Assembly (NCBI GenBank): GCA_009784025.1 | Contig: WQVK01000028.1 | Coordinates: 1-32,406 of the forward strand | DNA length: 32,406 nucleotides | Reading direction: 5' to 3' | Source: Defluviitaleaceae bacterium | Lineage (GTDB): Bacteria; Bacillota; Clostridia; Lachnospirales; WQUN01 | Shown: positions 29,952 through 32,406 of the stretch, in pieces | Position numbering within the stretch: the first letter of the stretch is position 1 | How the letters are laid out: every line of letters starts with the position of its first letter | Notes under the pieces: generated by a model | Database searches by the model: none | Told to the model about the DNA's origin: nothing | The model's input: the letters and a program-made list of their open reading frames with translations, nothing else | Made by a program: the position numbers and the translations under genes

Positions 29952-32201
29952 ATGAAAAAACGAGTTCTAGCGATTCTGATGGCGTTTGCCATTGTTTTCA
30001 GCGGGTTTCAACCATTGGCGGCCAATGCACAAGAGCAGGTTGTCTGGTGTTTGGACACTCATCTGATGTGGTTTCATTTAGGCAACGAGCATTTTAGCCA
30101 GTCTGGGTTGCCGGCTGGCAGTGTCACTGTGATGTATTTGGATGACACCCGTGGGCTGCATGTTACTGGCATAAGCGGAGACCATCAGGGTGTGGACATG
30201 CGCTTCCGCCCGGTGGCCAACCATATGCGCGACGGCGACAGGGTTGTACTTACCGGCCGGGTGATAGACCCGGCAGATGACGCGCAAATTCTGTTGCGCC
30301 GCCAGCCTGGCAACGCGATTATTGGGGAATTTGATGTGCCAAGTGACGGCAGGTTTATTTTGGCGCATACCCTAACAGAAGAGGATGATTTCTTGGATTC
30401 CATCCGGGTTAGCGTTGCGGGGGCTTCCGAGTTTTATTTGTACAGCTTCCAAGTAAGCCGTGATGCCAGCGCGCCAAACTGGGATTTGACGCTGCCGTCG
30501 CTTGCAGATATCTACCGCAGCCACTTTATGATGGGTAATATCTGGAGCTGCAACCTGCAGATGGCAGACCCTTCTACGGTAGATAAATTCCTACACCATT
30601 ATAATACAATAACGGCCTCCAACTGGCATAAACCGTCGTTTTTGATAAGCAACACCCCAAATGACTGGAATTTCGACTTCCATGCGGCAGACAGGATTGT
30701 AGACTGGGCAGAAGAAAGCGGCGTGGCTATGGTTTGGCATACACTAATATGGCATGCACAGTCTAGGGCATGGCTAAGCAATGTGCCTGGCACAATCGAG
30801 CCTCTAACCAGGGCAGAAGCTATCGAGAATATGCATACGTTCATTAGCACAGTGGCCGGCCGTTATTCCGGGCGCATTCATTCCTGGGATGTGGTTAACG
30901 AGGCCATCACGCCCATGGGCTCGTGGGCGGCCAACCCAGATTGGCGCTTCCATATTCGCAGAACCGGCAACGGCCTAGACCCAGAGCGCGCCTACCTAAC
31001 CCGCTGGTACGATGCCTTCGCCAATGGCGCAGACATTGAAGCCGGGGAATGCGGCACGGATTATATCTTCTACGCCTTCCGCTTCGCCCGCATTTACGAC
31101 CCATATGCGATTCTGTATTACAACGATTACAACGAGCATGTGCCGGTAAAACGTGACGCAATTGCAGATATGATTGAATCCATAAACGAGCGCTGGCGCA
31201 GCGACCCTCTATACGACGGCCGCCTGCTGATTGAGGGCATGGGAATGCAAAGCCACCATTCTGTGCGCGGCTGGATGACCAACCCAAACTATGTACGCCA
31301 AGCCATAGAGCGCTACGTCCAAACCGGCGTGCGCCTTAGCATGACAGAACTAAACATGTATATAGCCGGCGATGGCATAGACAACTCGATGGAGGGGCTG
31401 CCAAACCATTTTGATGAACAAGCCCGCCGTTACACCAGCATTTTCCTTATATACATGGAATTTTCTGACTATATAGAACGCGTCACCTCATTTATATGGG
31501 TGGATTTCCCGCTGCCAGGCTGGACAAACAGGCTAGACCACCCTGCGCTGTTTGATATCCAGCGCCAAGCGAAACCTGCATTCCACGCAGTTGCAGAACT
31601 GCCTGGTTTTATAGGAAACCCCGGCACGCAGCTGCTGGCGTCCAATATTTCCCTGCCGGAAATTGTAACGGAAGAACTACCAGCGGCACAGGCCGGGGAG
31701 CGATTCTCCACGCAATTTACTGCGGTGCAAAACACCGTAGCGCCAATGACATGGCATATACGAGATGGCGAATTGCCCGAAGGGCTGCGCCTGGTATCCA
31801 CCACAGGGGTTATCCTTGGCCAGCCGGAAGAAGAGGGATTATTCTCCTTCACTATTGCCGTGGAGAACGCCCTTGGCAGCCATGAACGCCGCTATCACCT
31901 AGCCGTTGGCGATACCGCCACGGCAGAGAAGGCCACACTGGCCCCAGAACCCGTGGGCGCGCCAGAGTATCATGTTACGCTTGCGGCAACTGATATATTT
32001 CCAGATGAAGCCGAAGGTGCCAGCGAAGAACCCACACCAGAGCCAACACCAACCGCCGCGGCAGGCGCCAACGCAACAGACGCGCCTGTTCCTGAGGAAA
32101 CAGATGACGCTGGTGTGAATTGGGTTATTATCGTGGTAGTTGCCGGGGTTGCAGTTGTGGTAATTGCGGTAGTTGTGGTATTTGTGGTTAAAAAGAAGTG
32201 A
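29952..32201 (+). CDS. Membrane-anchored GH10 endo-beta-1,4-xylanase
   Basis: A 749-residue secreted enzyme that cuts xylan backbones. Order: signal peptide (1-26, ending AANA); a beta-rich N-terminal module (about 30-170) resembling a CBM22-like carbohydrate-binding domain; the GH10 barrel (about 183-550); an Ig-like/putative cadherin-like module (about 578-653, with LPEGLRLVSTTGVILGQPEE); a Pro/Thr/Glu linker with TPEPTPT; and a C-terminal membrane helix (about 724-746) ending KKK. The acid/base is E317 (SWDVVNEA) and the nucleophile E466 (SMTELNM), both in place. VWHTLIWHAQSRAWL and YYNDYNE are typical. The usual TAENEMK block reads TASNWHKPS here, a change near the substrate subsites. The start was chosen for GGAGG 5 bases upstream. 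The tail should fix the enzyme to the cell surface. Confidence 0.92.
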   Translation: MKKRVLAILMAFAIVFSGFQPLAANAQEQVVWCLDTHLMWFHLGNEHFSQSGLPAGSVTVMYLDDTRGLHVTGISGDHQGVDMRFRPVANHMRDGDRVVLTGRVIDPADDAQILLRRQPGNAIIGEFDVPSDGRFILAHTLTEEDDFLDSIRVSVAGASEFYLYSFQVSRDASAPNWDLTLPSLADIYRSHFMMGNIWSCNLQMADPSTVDKFLHHYNTITASNWHKPSFLISNTPNDWNFDFHAADRIVDWAEESGVAMVWHTLIWHAQSRAWLSNVPGTIEPLTRAEAIENMHTFISTVAGRYSGRIHSWDVVNEAITPMGSWAANPDWRFHIRRTGNGLDPERAYLTRWYDAFANGADIEAGECGTDYIFYAFRFARIYDPYAILYYNDYNEHVPVKRDAIADMIESINERWRSDPLYDGRLLIEGMGMQSHHSVRGWMTNPNYVRQAIERYVQTGVRLSMTELNMYIAGDGIDNSMEGLPNHFDEQARRYTSIFLIYMEFSDYIERVTSFIWVDFPLPGWTNRLDHPALFDIQRQAKPAFHAVAELPGFIGNPGTQLLASNISLPEIVTEELPAAQAGERFSTQFTAVQNTVAPMTWHIRDGELPEGLRLVSTTGVILGQPEEEGLFSFTIAVENALGSHERRYHLAVGDTATAEKATLAPEPVGAPEYHVTLAATDIFPDEAEGASEEPTPEPTPTAAAGANATDAPVPEETDDAGVNWVIIVVVAGVAVVVIAVVVVFVVKKK

Positions 32202-32216
32202 TAGGATAAAATAAGA

Positions 32217-32247
32217 GAACGCCTGGGTTTTCCTGGGCGTTCTTTTT
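32217..32247 (+). terminator. Intrinsic terminator of the xylanase gene
   Basis: GAACGCC (32217-32223) pairs with GGCGTTC (32236-32242), followed by TTTTT, 16 bases after the stop. Confidence 0.85.
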
Positions 32248-32294
32248 GGTTTTAGGCGGAGCGATGATATATAGCCGCTCCAACTAAAAACATT

Positions 32295-32406
32295 CGCATA
32301 GAACTTGTAAATTTCCCGCAATCCTTCGTCGCTGAAAACCTTGCGCACCGCTAGTGCGCGGCGGTTTTCAGCTTCTCGCCTTGCGAAAAATTTCCTGCGC
32401 CCTATG
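32295..32406. repeat. Large imperfect palindrome at the window end
   Basis: The central arms GCTGAAAACC (32331-32340) and GGTTTTCAGC (32363-32372) enclose a second hairpin GCGCAC/GTGCGC. Outside these, GCATAGAAC...AAATTTCCCGCAATCC on the left roughly mirrors CTTGCGAAAAATTTCCTGCG and CCTATG on the right. The element may continue past the window. No gene was recognised here. Confidence 0.55.

Noticed and set aside
31899..32348. Minus-strand open frame across the end of the xylanase gene
   Set aside because: It overlaps the xylanase C-terminus and its terminator and starts inside the palindrome; its composition mirrors the Val-rich tail region.

Overview
The window looks like a chromosomal segment of an anaerobic Gram-positive bacterium, most likely a plant-fibre-using member of the Clostridia (Bacillota). 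The reasons are the strong GGAGG-type ribosome binding sites, the ftsE-ftsX-pcsB cell-wall cluster, a CdaR/PucR-type regulator, a TraX-like membrane protein, an HflX with an extra N-terminal domain, and a secreted GH10 xylanase. This placement is inference from gene content; no rRNA or other phylogenetic marker was compared, and no tRNA or rRNA gene was seen.

Layout. Positions 1-2917 are the downstream end of an rhs polymorphic-toxin locus. It holds the C-terminus of an Rhs protein with a variable toxin tip, an internally duplicated immunity candidate, a displaced second Rhs tip cassette with a papain-like toxin domain, and a second immunity candidate. Positions 3053-3764 (minus strand) are a HigB/HigA-type toxin-antitoxin pair. 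Positions 4079-8516 carry argS, a zinc-ribbon membrane protein and a cardiolipin synthase gene with an unusual repeat insertion. Positions 8744-13448 are on the minus strand: trpS, an ABC-F ATPase, mltG and a small SHOCT-like protein. Positions 14241-20685 (plus) hold a membrane-bound alpha/beta hydrolase, the glycolytic pair pfkA-pyk, and a CdaR-like regulator. Positions 20883-23833 are ftsE-ftsX-pcsB, a divisome-linked peptidoglycan hydrolase module. hflX follows. Next is a GntR/ABC-transporter operon that appears damaged in two places, then a TraX-like protein with a small membrane protein, and finally a membrane-anchored GH10 xylanase.

The most striking feature is not a gene. Nearly every intergenic gap holds one or more dispersed palindromic repeats of at least four types. 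These are: (i) a ~115 bp element with partial terminal inverted repeats (about 5.9, 25.9 and 29.7 kb, with a divergent relative at 13.7 kb); (ii) a two-hairpin module with an A/T hairpin followed by a GCGAAGC-type mini-hairpin, in about a dozen copies; (iii) short perfect palindromes around CAGTTGGTCG, one of them inside the clsA reading frame; (iv) long 23-31 bp-arm hairpins whose arms share motifs but differ in sequence while staying paired. One repeat appears nested inside another (20757-20814). Within clsA, a 93 bp unit is repeated three times in frame between the two catalytic domains, together with a type-iii palindrome, which resembles repeat elements invading a coding sequence.

Functionally the core genes are housekeeping: translation (argS, trpS, ABC-F, hflX), glycolysis (pfkA, pyk), and envelope building (mltG, clsA, ftsEX-pcsB). 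The accessory parts are the rhs tip cassettes, the toxin-antitoxin pair, the decaying ABC operon and the repeats.
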